Origin: VRUE01 sp035698885
GTDB taxonomy: Bacteria > Actinomycetota > Thermoleophilia > Solirubrobacterales > 70-9
DNA: 23,678 nucleotides
Assembly: GCA_035698885.1 (NCBI GenBank)
Contig: DASSBJ010000104.1
Span: 1 to 23,678 of the forward strand
Direction of reading: 5' to 3'
Shown: positions 7,381 to 13,718 of the stretch, one piece after another
Numbering within the stretch: the first letter of the stretch is position 1
Layout of the letters: every line of letters starts with the position of its first letter
Position numbers and translations under genes: made by a program
The notes under the pieces: model-generated
The model's input: only the letters and a program-made list of their open reading frames with translations
Databases searched by the model: none
What the model was told of the DNA's origin: nothing

Positions 7381-8108
7381 GCCGCCGACGGCTGGCGCTC
7401 GGAGTGCAGCGGCAGCTCGAGCATCGCCAGCGAGCCCCGCTCGGAGCGGCGCAGGGCGAAGCGGCCGCCGTGCGCCGCCGCCACCCGCCTGACCACCGCG
7501 AGCCCGTGGCCGTGACGCCGCCGCCCGGTGAGCCGCGCGATCGTCTCGCCCGGCGTCCCCCGCCGCGCCGCCGGCCGCGAGGCACGGCCGGAGTCGGCGA
7601 TCACGATCCGGGCCCGCGTCCTGTACGGACGCGCGTCGATCGAGATCCGCGGGCCGCCGTGCTCGATCGCGTTGAGGATCAGGTTGTCGAGCGCCTGCGC
7701 GAGCTCGACCCGGTGGCCGCAGACGACCGCGTCGCCGGCGCGCCAGCGCAGCCGCAGCGAGCCGCCGGCGAGGCTGACGCGGGAGCGCCAGCGCCGCGCC
7801 GCCGAGTCGAGCAGCGCCCGCAGCTCGATCGGCTCGGGCGGCAATTGCAGCCCCGGGCTCCCATTCACCTCGCGCTCGAGCCGCTCCAGCGCCGCCGCGG
7901 CGAGCCGCACGGAGCTCTCCAGCGCCGGTGGCGACGCGCCCTCGTGGACCCCGGCGAGGGCGATCGTCTGCAACGGCCGGCGCAGCTCGTGCAGCGCCTC
8001 GTTGAGCGAGCTGCGACGACGGCCGGCGCGCAGCCCCCGGGCGGCCGCGACCGCCGCGATCGTCGCCGCCAGCGGCCAGCCGGCGAACGCCTGCGCCAGC
8101 TCGGTCAT
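7377..8108 (-). CDS. Sensor histidine kinase of the Tad operon
   Basis: The product is a small membrane-linked histidine kinase of 243 residues. One hydrophobic segment (about 8-23) is followed directly by a HisKA-like H-box with His40 (ALHELRRPLQTIALA). A HATPase domain follows with N-box DNLILNAIEH (141-150), G1 region IVIADSG (168-174), and G2 HGHGLAVVRRVAAAHGG. There is no extracytoplasmic sensor domain, so any signal must come from the membrane or a partner. The G1 motif is DSGRA and lacks the second glycine of DxGxG. The ATG at 8108 overlaps the response-regulator stop, and its stop overlaps cpaB. It probably phosphorylates the regulator encoded just upstream. Confidence 0.88.
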   Translation of the reverse strand: MTELAQAFAGWPLAATIAAVAAARGLRAGRRRSSLNEALHELRRPLQTIALAGVHEGASPPALESSVRLAAAALERLEREVNGSPGLQLPPEPIELRALLDSAARRWRSRVSLAGGSLRLRWRAGDAVVCGHRVELAQALDNLILNAIEHGGPRISIDARPYRTRARIVIADSGRASRPAARRGTPGETIARLTGRRRHGHGLAVVRRVAAAHGGRFALRRSERGSLAMLELPLHSERQPSAA

Positions 8109-8818
8109 CCATCGAGGAGCCGGTAGCCGACTCCCCAGCAGTTGATGACGAAACGCGCCCGCTCCGGATCGAGCTTGCGCCGCAGCCTGCTCGCATGCGA
8201 ATCCAGCGTGCGGGTCTTGGTCGGCGAGCGCTGGCCCCAGACCCGGCCGAGCAGCTCGCGCTTCGAGAAGACCCGGTGGGGGTCGCTCGCCAGCAGGTGC
8301 AACAGCGAGAACTCTTTCTGCGACAGGCGCACCTCGCGACCGCCGACGAAGGCGCGGTGGCGGGCAGGGTCGACCACGACCTCCCCGACCCGGATCGGGC
8401 CGCCGCGCAGGTGGCGGCCGCGCCGCAGCACCGCCGTCATCCGCGCCCGCAGCTCGCCGTAGACGTAGGGCTTGACGAGGTAGTCGTCGGCCCCGAGCTC
8501 GAGCCCGCGCACGCGCTCCTCGTCGGCGCCGCGGCCGCTCAGCACGATCACCGGCAGGCGCGGGTCGAAGCGCGAGACGATCCCGTCGGCCTCGCGGATC
8601 TCGTGCAGCACGTCGAGGCCGGAGGCATCGGGCAGGCTGAGGTCGAGCAGCATCAGGTCGGGGTGCTTGAAGCGGCAGAGCCGCAGCGCGTCGGAGGCGC
8701 TCGGCGCCGGCAGCACGCCGAAGCGATCGGCCGTCAGGTTCTCGCAGAGCAGATCGAGCGTCGGCCCGTCGTCCTCGCAGACGACGACGCTGGCGATCTC
8801 GCGGCGCTGTGGAAGCAT
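8105..8818 (-). CDS. OmpR-family response regulator of the Tad operon
   Basis: The 237-residue product is a two-domain DNA-binding response regulator. Receiver domain: acidic pair near D16-D17, phospho-acceptor D59 (LMLLDLSLPD), S94 (IVLSG) and K116 (YLVKP). The C-terminal winged helix (about 140-235) has the OmpR/PhoB phrases RLSQKEFSLLHLLASDP, SKRELLGRVWG, and RLRRKLD followed by GVGYRL. It heads a six-gene overlapping operon with the kinase and Tad motor genes, so controlling pilus expression is a reasonable inference. I chose the ATG at 8818, preceded by GGGTGGG; a longer frame upstream shadows the next gene. It is confidently a response regulator, but its target is unknown. Confidence 0.93.
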   Translation of the reverse strand: MLPQRREIASVVVCEDDGPTLDLLCENLTADRFGVLPAPSASDALRLCRFKHPDLMLLDLSLPDASGLDVLHEIREADGIVSRFDPRLPVIVLSGRGADEERVRGLELGADDYLVKPYVYGELRARMTAVLRRGRHLRGGPIRVGEVVVDPARHRAFVGGREVRLSQKEFSLLHLLASDPHRVFSKRELLGRVWGQRSPTKTRTLDSHASRLRRKLDPERARFVINCWGVGYRLLDG

Positions 8819-8901
8819 GCCCACCCAAGGGCACAGCGACGAGATCTCTCCCCCCTCGCGGCCGGGCCCGGCGGAAAAGACCCGCTCTTTGCGGCGAACC
8901 C
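8819..8901 (-). other. Intergenic leader of the Tad operon
   Basis: These 83 bases separate the glycosyltransferase stop from the response-regulator start. They contain a perfect 12-bp palindrome, GCCGGGCCCGGC (8862-8873), and a 5-bp AAAGA/TCTTT pair nearby. Either could act as a weak terminator for the upstream gene or as a binding site for the regulator. I see no convincing promoter. Confidence 0.35.
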
Positions 8902-10674
8902 TCAGCCCAGCAGGCGCTCGAGCAGCTCGACGTACTGCAGCGTGTGGCGGTTCTCGAGGAAGTTGGCGCGGACGCTCTCGCGCGCCGCCTCGCCGATCGC
9001 GCGGGCGCGCTGCGGCGACTCGAGCAGGCCGCTGACGGCGGCGGCGAAGGCCGCCTGGTCGAGCGGGTTCTTGAGCAGCACGCCGTTGACCCCGTCTTCG
9101 ATCTGATCCTCGATCCCGCCGGTCGCCGTCGCGATCACCGGCCGGCCCTTCCACATCGCCTCGGTGACGGTCAGGCCGAAGCCCTCCTTGAGGCTCTTCT
9201 GCACCACTATCGTCGCCTGGCGCTGCAGCGCGTTGACGATCGCCGCGTTCTCGTCGAGATCGTCCATCGGCAGGCAGGCGAGCAGCACGCGCGAGCGGAT
9301 CTCCGCCGGCAGCCGCTGCCATTCCTCGACGATTTCGGCGAGCACCGCGGCGCCGTCGGGGTCGTCGGTTACCGCGCCGAGGCTCGGCCCGGCGAGGACC
9401 AGATGGGCGCCGTGGCCGTCGCTCTCGACGTCGGCGAAGCCGCGCAGCACCCCGACCGGGTCCTTGAGCCGGTCCCAGCGCGAGACCTGGACGACCAGCG
9501 GCACGCCCGGGCCGGGGAGATCGCCGCCGACGACGATCTCGCAGCGGCGCTCGACCCGGCCCTGGCTTTCGTCCGGGCGCTCGTAGGTCGGCGCGGCGCC
9601 GCCGTCGGCGTCGTCGTCGGGCGCCAGCAGGCCGGCCTGGCGCAGGATCGCCCGAACCTGCGGCGGCGCCATCTCCTGGTTCTTCGGCGAGGCGGCGTCG
9701 ATCGACGGCGGCACGATCGCGGTCGTCATCTTCTCGCAGGCCTCCGGCACGAACGCCTGGCGCGAGAACACGGCGGCGTCGGCCTTCGTCACAAAGGGGG
9801 CGAGGAACTCCCAGCCGGCGGCGGTCAGCTCGTTGCGCTCGTCGGCGCCGATGTGGCAGCGCCAGATCACCGTGCGGCCGCCGCCCGCGATGTGGGGGAT
9901 CAGGCCGGCGGGCTGCGGGTCGTGGACGAAGACGACGTCCTCGGGACCGAGCTGGGCGAGCAGGCCGGCGGCGTTTTCCTCGCTCACCCGCTCGAAGGCC
10001 TCCCGCTCCTCGGACCCCAGCGGGCCGCCGTCGCCGAGCTCGCCGTGCAGGTAGTTGTGCAGCCGCTTGGTCAGGGCGAAGAACTCGGCGTCGCCGCCGA
10101 TCGTCAGCCAGCGCATGTCGATGCCGAGCCCGTTCGCCAGACCGACCCACGACCAGAGCATCTCGGCCACCCCGCCGCCGGCGGAGGTCGAGTTGACGTT
10201 CCAGACCTGGCGCCCCCGGAGCAGAGCGGCGGCTCGCCCCAGCCCGGCTTCGAGGCGCTCCCAGTCCTGCGCCGAGACCACGCCGTGAAGACGCTCGAGG
10301 GAAAGCGAAGGGACCTGTACCTCACGGACGGTCATGGCATGCGGGCGGGCCTCGCGACCCGCGCCGACCCGTTCTCCCACTGCGCAGGGTAGCTCAAGCA
10401 CGGCGCTCGCCCGGCGCTCGGCGACGGCGCGGCGCGGCGGCACCGCGCGGCGGATCGAGCAGGGCCGGCCGTCGCGATCGAGGAAGACGAGGTCGAGCGG
10501 GAAGCGCATGCCGAAGGTGTGGACGCTGCGGCAGCGGGGGATCAGCAGTCCGGCCCCCGCCTGCTCGCGGTCGAGCCCGGCGAGCCCGAGCAGGCGCGCC
10601 CGCCGCGTCGCCGCAAGCGGGACCTCGCGGCCGAGCACGCTCGCGACGGGAAGCCGACGGAGGCGGCGATGCAT
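8902..10674 (-). CDS. treT: DUF192 - trehalose synthase (TreT-type glycosyltransferase) fusion
   Basis: One 590-residue frame carries two domains. Residues about 8-108 match DUF192 (GAGLLIPRC, FGMRFPLDLVFLDRDGRP, then ASAVLELP). From about residue 120 it is a GT4 trehalose glycosyltransferring synthase like archaeal TreT, which makes trehalose from an NDP-glucose and glucose. Supporting motifs are NVNSTSAGGGVAEML (159-173), FVHDPQPAGLIPHI (249-262), IWRCHIGADERN, VPPSIDAASPKN, and the nucleotide-sugar motif EGFGLTVTEAMWKGRPVIAT near 505-525. The ATG at 10674 has a strong GGAGG 3 nt upstream. An internal ATG at 10335 (residue 114) would give the enzyme alone and may also be used. There is no stop between the domains. 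Confidence 0.88.
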   Translation of the reverse strand: MHRRLRRLPVASVLGREVPLAATRRARLLGLAGLDREQAGAGLLIPRCRSVHTFGMRFPLDLVFLDRDGRPCSIRRAVPPRRAVAERRASAVLELPCAVGERVGAGREARPHAMTVREVQVPSLSLERLHGVVSAQDWERLEAGLGRAAALLRGRQVWNVNSTSAGGGVAEMLWSWVGLANGLGIDMRWLTIGGDAEFFALTKRLHNYLHGELGDGGPLGSEEREAFERVSEENAAGLLAQLGPEDVVFVHDPQPAGLIPHIAGGGRTVIWRCHIGADERNELTAAGWEFLAPFVTKADAAVFSRQAFVPEACEKMTTAIVPPSIDAASPKNQEMAPPQVRAILRQAGLLAPDDDADGGAAPTYERPDESQGRVERRCEIVVGGDLPGPGVPLVVQVSRWDRLKDPVGVLRGFADVESDGHGAHLVLAGPSLGAVTDDPDGAAVLAEIVEEWQRLPAEIRSRVLLACLPMDDLDENAAIVNALQRQATIVVQKSLKEGFGLTVTEAMWKGRPVIATATGGIEDQIEDGVNGVLLKNPLDQAAFAAAVSGLLESPQRARAIGEAARESVRANFLENRHTLQYVELLERLLG

Positions 10675-10725
10675 ACCCCTCCAAGGGCGCAGCCGCCGAA
10701 TCTCTCCCCCTCTAGCCTGTCCCGC
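10675..10725. promoter_or_regulatory. Divergent promoter region, treT fusion / pfkB
   Basis: Only 51 bp separate the two divergent start codons. On the plus strand TAGCCT (10713-10718) lies 7 nt before the pfkB ATG. That spacing puts the transcription start at or next to the ATG, as in actinobacterial leaderless transcripts, and no Shine-Dalgarno precedes pfkB. On the minus strand a strong GGAGG precedes the fusion gene, so that transcript should have a leader. Confidence 0.5.
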
Positions 10726-11652
10726 ATGTCAGCAAAGGTGGCGGTCTTCGGCCCCAACCCGATGCTCTCGGTGACGATCGAGGCGCTGACCGCCGACGGC
10801 GGCGACGACATCCACGTGCACGCGGCCGGACAGGGCGTCTGGGTGGCGCGGATGGCGGCCGAGCTCGGGGCCGAGGCGACGCTCTGCGGCTTCATCGGCG
10901 GCGAGTGCGGGACGGTGCTGCGGCCGCTGCTCGAACAGCTGCCGTTCGGCCTGCGGCTGATCGAGACCGGCGTCGCCAGCGGTGCCTACATCCACGACCG
11001 CCGTGGCGGCGAGCGCGTGCCGGTCGCGCAGAGCGCCAGCCTGCCCCCCTCGCGCCACGAGGTCGACAGCCTCTTCTCGGCCGCCTGCGCGGCGGCGCTC
11101 GACGCCGACGTGCTCGCCCTCTGCGGCCCCTATCCCAGCGAGGTGCTGCCGCTGGAGATCTACGGCAACCTGGTCGCCGACGTGAAGGCGAACGGCACGC
11201 CGGTCGTCGTCGACCTCTCGCCGCCGCGGCTCGACAGCGCCCTGGAGGGCGGGCCCGACCTGGTCAAGATCAACGACTGGGAGCTGGCCAAATACGTCTC
11301 GGGGCCGGTCGACACGCCGCAGCGCATGCGGGCGGCGGTCGGGGAGCTGCTCGAGGCGGGCGCCGGGGCGGCGATCGTCACCCGCGCCGAGGAGCCGGCG
11401 CTGGTGCTGCGCGGCGAGGAGGCCTGGGAGCTGGTCCCGCCGCGCTTCGAGCGCGGCGCCCGCGAGGGCTGCGGCGACTCGATGATGGGCGGCCTCGCCG
11501 CCTGCATGGCGGCCGGCCTCGACTGGGAGCGGACGCTGCGGACCGCCGCCGCCGCGGGCGCCGCCAACTTCCTCCGCCACGGCCTCGGCAGCGCCGACCG
11601 CTCCGTGGTCGAGGACCTCGCCCGCCGGGTCGAGCTGCGGCCGCTCGACTGA
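10726..11652 (+). CDS. PfkB-family carbohydrate kinase (1-phosphofructokinase/LacC-like)
   Basis: The 308-residue product is a ribokinase-fold sugar kinase. The N-terminal substrate loop (FGPNPMLSVTIEAL, then HAAGQGVWVARMAAELG at 32-48) resembles 1-phosphofructokinase and tagatose-6-phosphate kinase. The C-terminal ATP/anion-hole motif is G248-C-G-D251 with the catalytic base Asp251 (REGCGDSMMGGLAACMAAGL). KINDWELAKYV (181-191) is the usual segment before the ATP site. The typical GGKG of the FruK/LacC group is GQG here, and the usual GAGD is GCGD, so the substrate cannot be named. The start is the ATG at 10726, probably leaderless; the frame is open upstream but would overlap the divergent gene. 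It is convergent with the next gene. Confidence 0.87.
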   Translation: MSAKVAVFGPNPMLSVTIEALTADGGDDIHVHAAGQGVWVARMAAELGAEATLCGFIGGECGTVLRPLLEQLPFGLRLIETGVASGAYIHDRRGGERVPVAQSASLPPSRHEVDSLFSAACAAALDADVLALCGPYPSEVLPLEIYGNLVADVKANGTPVVVDLSPPRLDSALEGGPDLVKINDWELAKYVSGPVDTPQRMRAAVGELLEAGAGAAIVTRAEEPALVLRGEEAWELVPPRFERGAREGCGDSMMGGLAACMAAGLDWERTLRTAAAAGAANFLRHGLGSADRSVVEDLARRVELRPLD

Positions 11653-11660
11653 CCGCCGCT

Positions 11661-11699
11661 GTGTCGCCTTTTCGGGCTATGTGACGTAAAACGCGACAC
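11661..11699. terminator. Bidirectional hairpin terminator between convergent genes
   Basis: GTGTCGCCTTTT (11661-11672) and AAAACGCGACAC (11688-11699) form a 12-bp stem with one mismatch and a 15-nt loop. It lies 8 nt after the pfkB stop and 2 nt after the stop of the convergent phosphatase gene. Its placement fits a shared terminator, although the T-tracts lie inside the stem rather than after it. Confidence 0.6.
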
Positions 11700-11701
11700 G
11701 G

Positions 11702-12433
11702 CTAGAGGGCCGGGGGGAACGGCGCCTCCAGCTCCGCGCCTTCGACGATCGCGCGCGGCGCGGTGTCCCGCATCCAACCGATGTGCGAGGCGGCGGGCTC
11801 GACCCCGGCGAGGCGCTCGAAGGCGGCCGCCAGCTTCGCCGGGCGGCCGCCGTGCGAGGAATGGGCGTCGCTGCTCAGCACGTGTACGAGCCCGGCCTCG
11901 GCCAGCCCCAGCATCCCGGCCGCCATCCGCTCGCGCAGGAAGAAGTCGGCGGTCGCCTGGACAAGGGCGCCGAGCTCGACCAGCCGGCCGATCCGCTCGT
12001 ACATGTCCTCGGAGAGGTGGCGCTCGGGATGGGCGATCAGCGCCCGGTGGCCGCGCTCGGCGAGGTGGTCGACGCGGCGCTCGAGGCTCTCGCCGAGCGG
12101 CCCCGGCGCCGGCTCGAGCAGGATCCAGCGCCCCGTCCCCAACGAGACATGCGCCAGCTCCTCCTCGCTCAGCGCCTCGACCGCGGTCTCGGCGACCTCG
12201 CCGCCGCCGAGCACGGCGACCGGGATCCCCTCGCCGCGCAGGTGGCGGTTCACCGCCTCGACCCGCTCGGCGATCTCCTCGATCCGCACGTCGTGGTCGT
12301 GACGGATGTGCGGGGTCGCGCAGATCGCCTCGATCCCGTCGCCTGCCGCCTGCCGCGCCAGCCCGGCGCTGTCGCGGACGTCGAGCGCCCCGTCGTCGAC
12401 CCCGGGAAGGATGTGGCAGTGCAGATCGATCAT
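11702..12433 (-). CDS. CpsB/CapC (YwqE)-like PHP-domain tyrosine phosphatase
   Basis: The 243-residue product is a PHP-fold metal-dependent phosphoesterase of the bacterial tyrosine-phosphatase type (CpsB, YwqE). These enzymes dephosphorylate tyrosine kinases that control capsule or exopolysaccharide export. Metal ligands are visible in order: D3-L-H5-C-H7 followed by LPGVDDG, H42 in ATPHI, E79 in GGGEV, H135-P-E-R and D189-A-H191. No kinase or polysaccharide gene is next to it, so the physiological substrate is unknown, and a histidinol-phosphatase-like role is less likely given the LPGVDDG opening. ATG at 12433, no clear Shine-Dalgarno. It is divergent from the next gene. Confidence 0.87.
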   Translation of the reverse strand: MIDLHCHILPGVDDGALDVRDSAGLARQAAGDGIEAICATPHIRHDHDVRIEEIAERVEAVNRHLRGEGIPVAVLGGGEVAETAVEALSEEELAHVSLGTGRWILLEPAPGPLGESLERRVDHLAERGHRALIAHPERHLSEDMYERIGRLVELGALVQATADFFLRERMAAGMLGLAEAGLVHVLSSDAHSSHGGRPAKLAAAFERLAGVEPAASHIGWMRDTAPRAIVEGAELEAPFPPAL

Positions 12434-12498
12434 CGGTCTCGGTTGGTCCGCCAGGGCGCAAAACCTCGTTCAGCACCTGCCCCGGGCAGGCACCGGAC

Positions 12499-12511
12499 TA
12501 CGATGACAGGC
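12499..12511 (+). promoter_or_regulatory. Candidate leaderless promoter -10 element
   Basis: TACGAT (12499-12504) is followed by 7 nt and then the ATG at 12512, the spacing expected for a leaderless transcript. No Shine-Dalgarno precedes the ATG. A short hairpin lies just upstream (CCTGC and GCAGG around a 4-5 nt loop, about 12476-12490). Confidence 0.45.
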
Positions 12512-13033
12512 ATGATCCAGCACCTGCCGACGCGGGGCTGCGCCGGTGGATTGGCTTCAACTCAAATGAACAAGAAGACGACCCGCAGAGGAAACTACGA
12601 GTCGGGCTCCGACTACGTGCTCGAGTACGGCGAGCTCCGCTTCGCCTTCAACGAGGAGGACTTCGGCCAGCGCGTCGAGCAGGCCGCGGTCAAACTCGGC
12701 TTCGTCCAGCAGGGGCTGAGCCGCGAGGAGCTCGACGACCTGCTCGACCTCGCGGTCAACGGCGAGATCGGCGAGCCCAGCTCGCAGCTCGGCGAGCACA
12801 TCAACGGCAACTGGGAGGACCTGGTCGGCCCCTCCAACCGCAGCCTCGTCCACTGGCTGCGCCGGCTCGTCTTCCGCGGCGCCTGGCTCGACCAGCGGGT
12901 CAAGGAGGGTGAGCTCGACGTCGTCTTCGACGGCGGGACCCAGACCTTCGGCTACGTGCAGCCGGACCGCAGCAACGAGCCGATCGAGCTCTCCAAAGAG
13001 CCGAGCTGGCGAAGAATCGCCTACCGGCGTTAG
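12512..13033 (+). CDS. Conserved-looking hypothetical protein
   Basis: I do not recognise this 173-residue protein. It is soluble, with no signal peptide or membrane span. A short basic N-terminus (about 1-30) precedes an acidic, mixed alpha/beta body, with VLEYGELRFAFNEEDFGQRV near residues 33-52, a helical SREELDDLLDLAVNGEIGE segment, and a C-terminal part rich in aromatic residues (NWEDLVG, LVHWLRRLVFRGAWLDQRV). Codon use is like that of neighbouring genes. I chose the ATG at 12512 because of the -10 spacing. Alternatives are 12503 and 12569; the latter drops the least structured residues. Its stop overlaps that of the convergent gene by 4 nt. Confidence 0.75.
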   Translation: MIQHLPTRGCAGGLASTQMNKKTTRRGNYESGSDYVLEYGELRFAFNEEDFGQRVEQAAVKLGFVQQGLSREELDDLLDLAVNGEIGEPSSQLGEHINGNWEDLVGPSNRSLVHWLRRLVFRGAWLDQRVKEGELDVVFDGGTQTFGYVQPDRSNEPIELSKEPSWRRIAYRR

Positions 13034-13695
13034 CCGTCGGGCTGCTCGCGCTCGTAGAAGACCCGAACGCGGGATGCCAGTCCGGCGTCGTCGAGCTCGA
13101 CCGTCTCGATCGCCCGGTGGCCGTCCTCGCGCCGGTAGAGGATCGCGAAGCCGCGGGGGCCGACGAGCAGCGACTCCTCGCTGACGGTCAGGTTCGGCGC
13201 CAGCTCGAGGCCGTGGCGAAAATGCTCGCGCAGCGCCTCGCGTCCGCCGATCCTGCGCTCCTCGGAGTCGCCGACCAGCGCCGGCAGCACGAACTCCACG
13301 TCCTCGGAGTAGCAGGCGGCGATCTCGTCGAGGTCGCGCCCGTTCCAGGCCTCGAGCCAGCGGTCGGCGTGCTCGCGAATCCCGCCCCGCTTGCGGCGCC
13401 GGCCCCAGCGGCGGCGGCGGCGTTTGCGTTTCGGCCGCTCCGCGTGCGGTCCGCGCTCGGCGGCCCGCGGCTCGGCGGCGGCCCGGGCCTCCGGCTCCCC
13501 CTTCGGCTCCTGTTTCCGCTCGCGCGGCTTGCGCTCCCGCTTGGGACGGCGCTGCGGCTCCGCCTTCGGCTTCCCGTTCGCCAGCTTCTCGATCAGCTCG
13601 GCGCGGGTGAGCATCCGGTAGCGCTCGACGCCGGCCGCGGCGGCCAGCTCGTGCAGCTCGGCGATGTGCTTGGACTCCAGCTGAGATTTGTTCAT
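13030..13695 (-). CDS. Rho_N-like plus SnoaL-like domain protein
   Basis: The 221-residue product has three parts. Residues 1-42 form a Rho N-terminal/SAP-like helical module (SKHIAELHELAAAAGVERY, then RAELIEKLANG). Residues 43-103 are an extremely Lys/Arg/Glu/Pro-rich linker. Residues about 105-217 form a SnoaL/NTF2-like alpha+beta barrel (ADRWLEAWNGRDLDEIAACY, EDVEFVLPAL, REALREHF). The basic linker and Rho_N-like head suggest nucleic-acid contact; SnoaL-like folds bind small ligands or dimerise. The combination has no function I can name. The ATG at 13695 is probably leaderless. The gene ends convergent with, and overlapping, the stop of its neighbour. Confidence 0.8.
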   Translation of the reverse strand: MNKSQLESKHIAELHELAAAAGVERYRMLTRAELIEKLANGKPKAEPQRRPKRERKPRERKQEPKGEPEARAAAEPRAAERGPHAERPKRKRRRRRWGRRRKRGGIREHADRWLEAWNGRDLDEIAACYSEDVEFVLPALVGDSEERRIGGREALREHFRHGLELAPNLTVSEESLLVGPRGFAILYRREDGHRAIETVELDDAGLASRVRVFYEREQPDG

Positions 13696-13709
13696 CGGGC
13701 GGCAGGTTA
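13696..13709 (-). promoter_or_regulatory. Candidate leaderless promoter -10 element
   Basis: On the minus strand TAACCT (13709-13704) is followed by 8 nt and the ATG at 13695, with no Shine-Dalgarno. The 23-bp gap after the glpD stop leaves little room for anything else. Confidence 0.4.
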
Positions 13710-13718
13710 TTGAAGGGC

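Noticed and set aside
4763..7585. A 940-codon minus-strand frame spanning the Tad genes
   Set aside because: Only its last 285 codons (from 5620) encode TadB; the rest is an out-of-frame shadow of tadA and cpaB caused by high GC.
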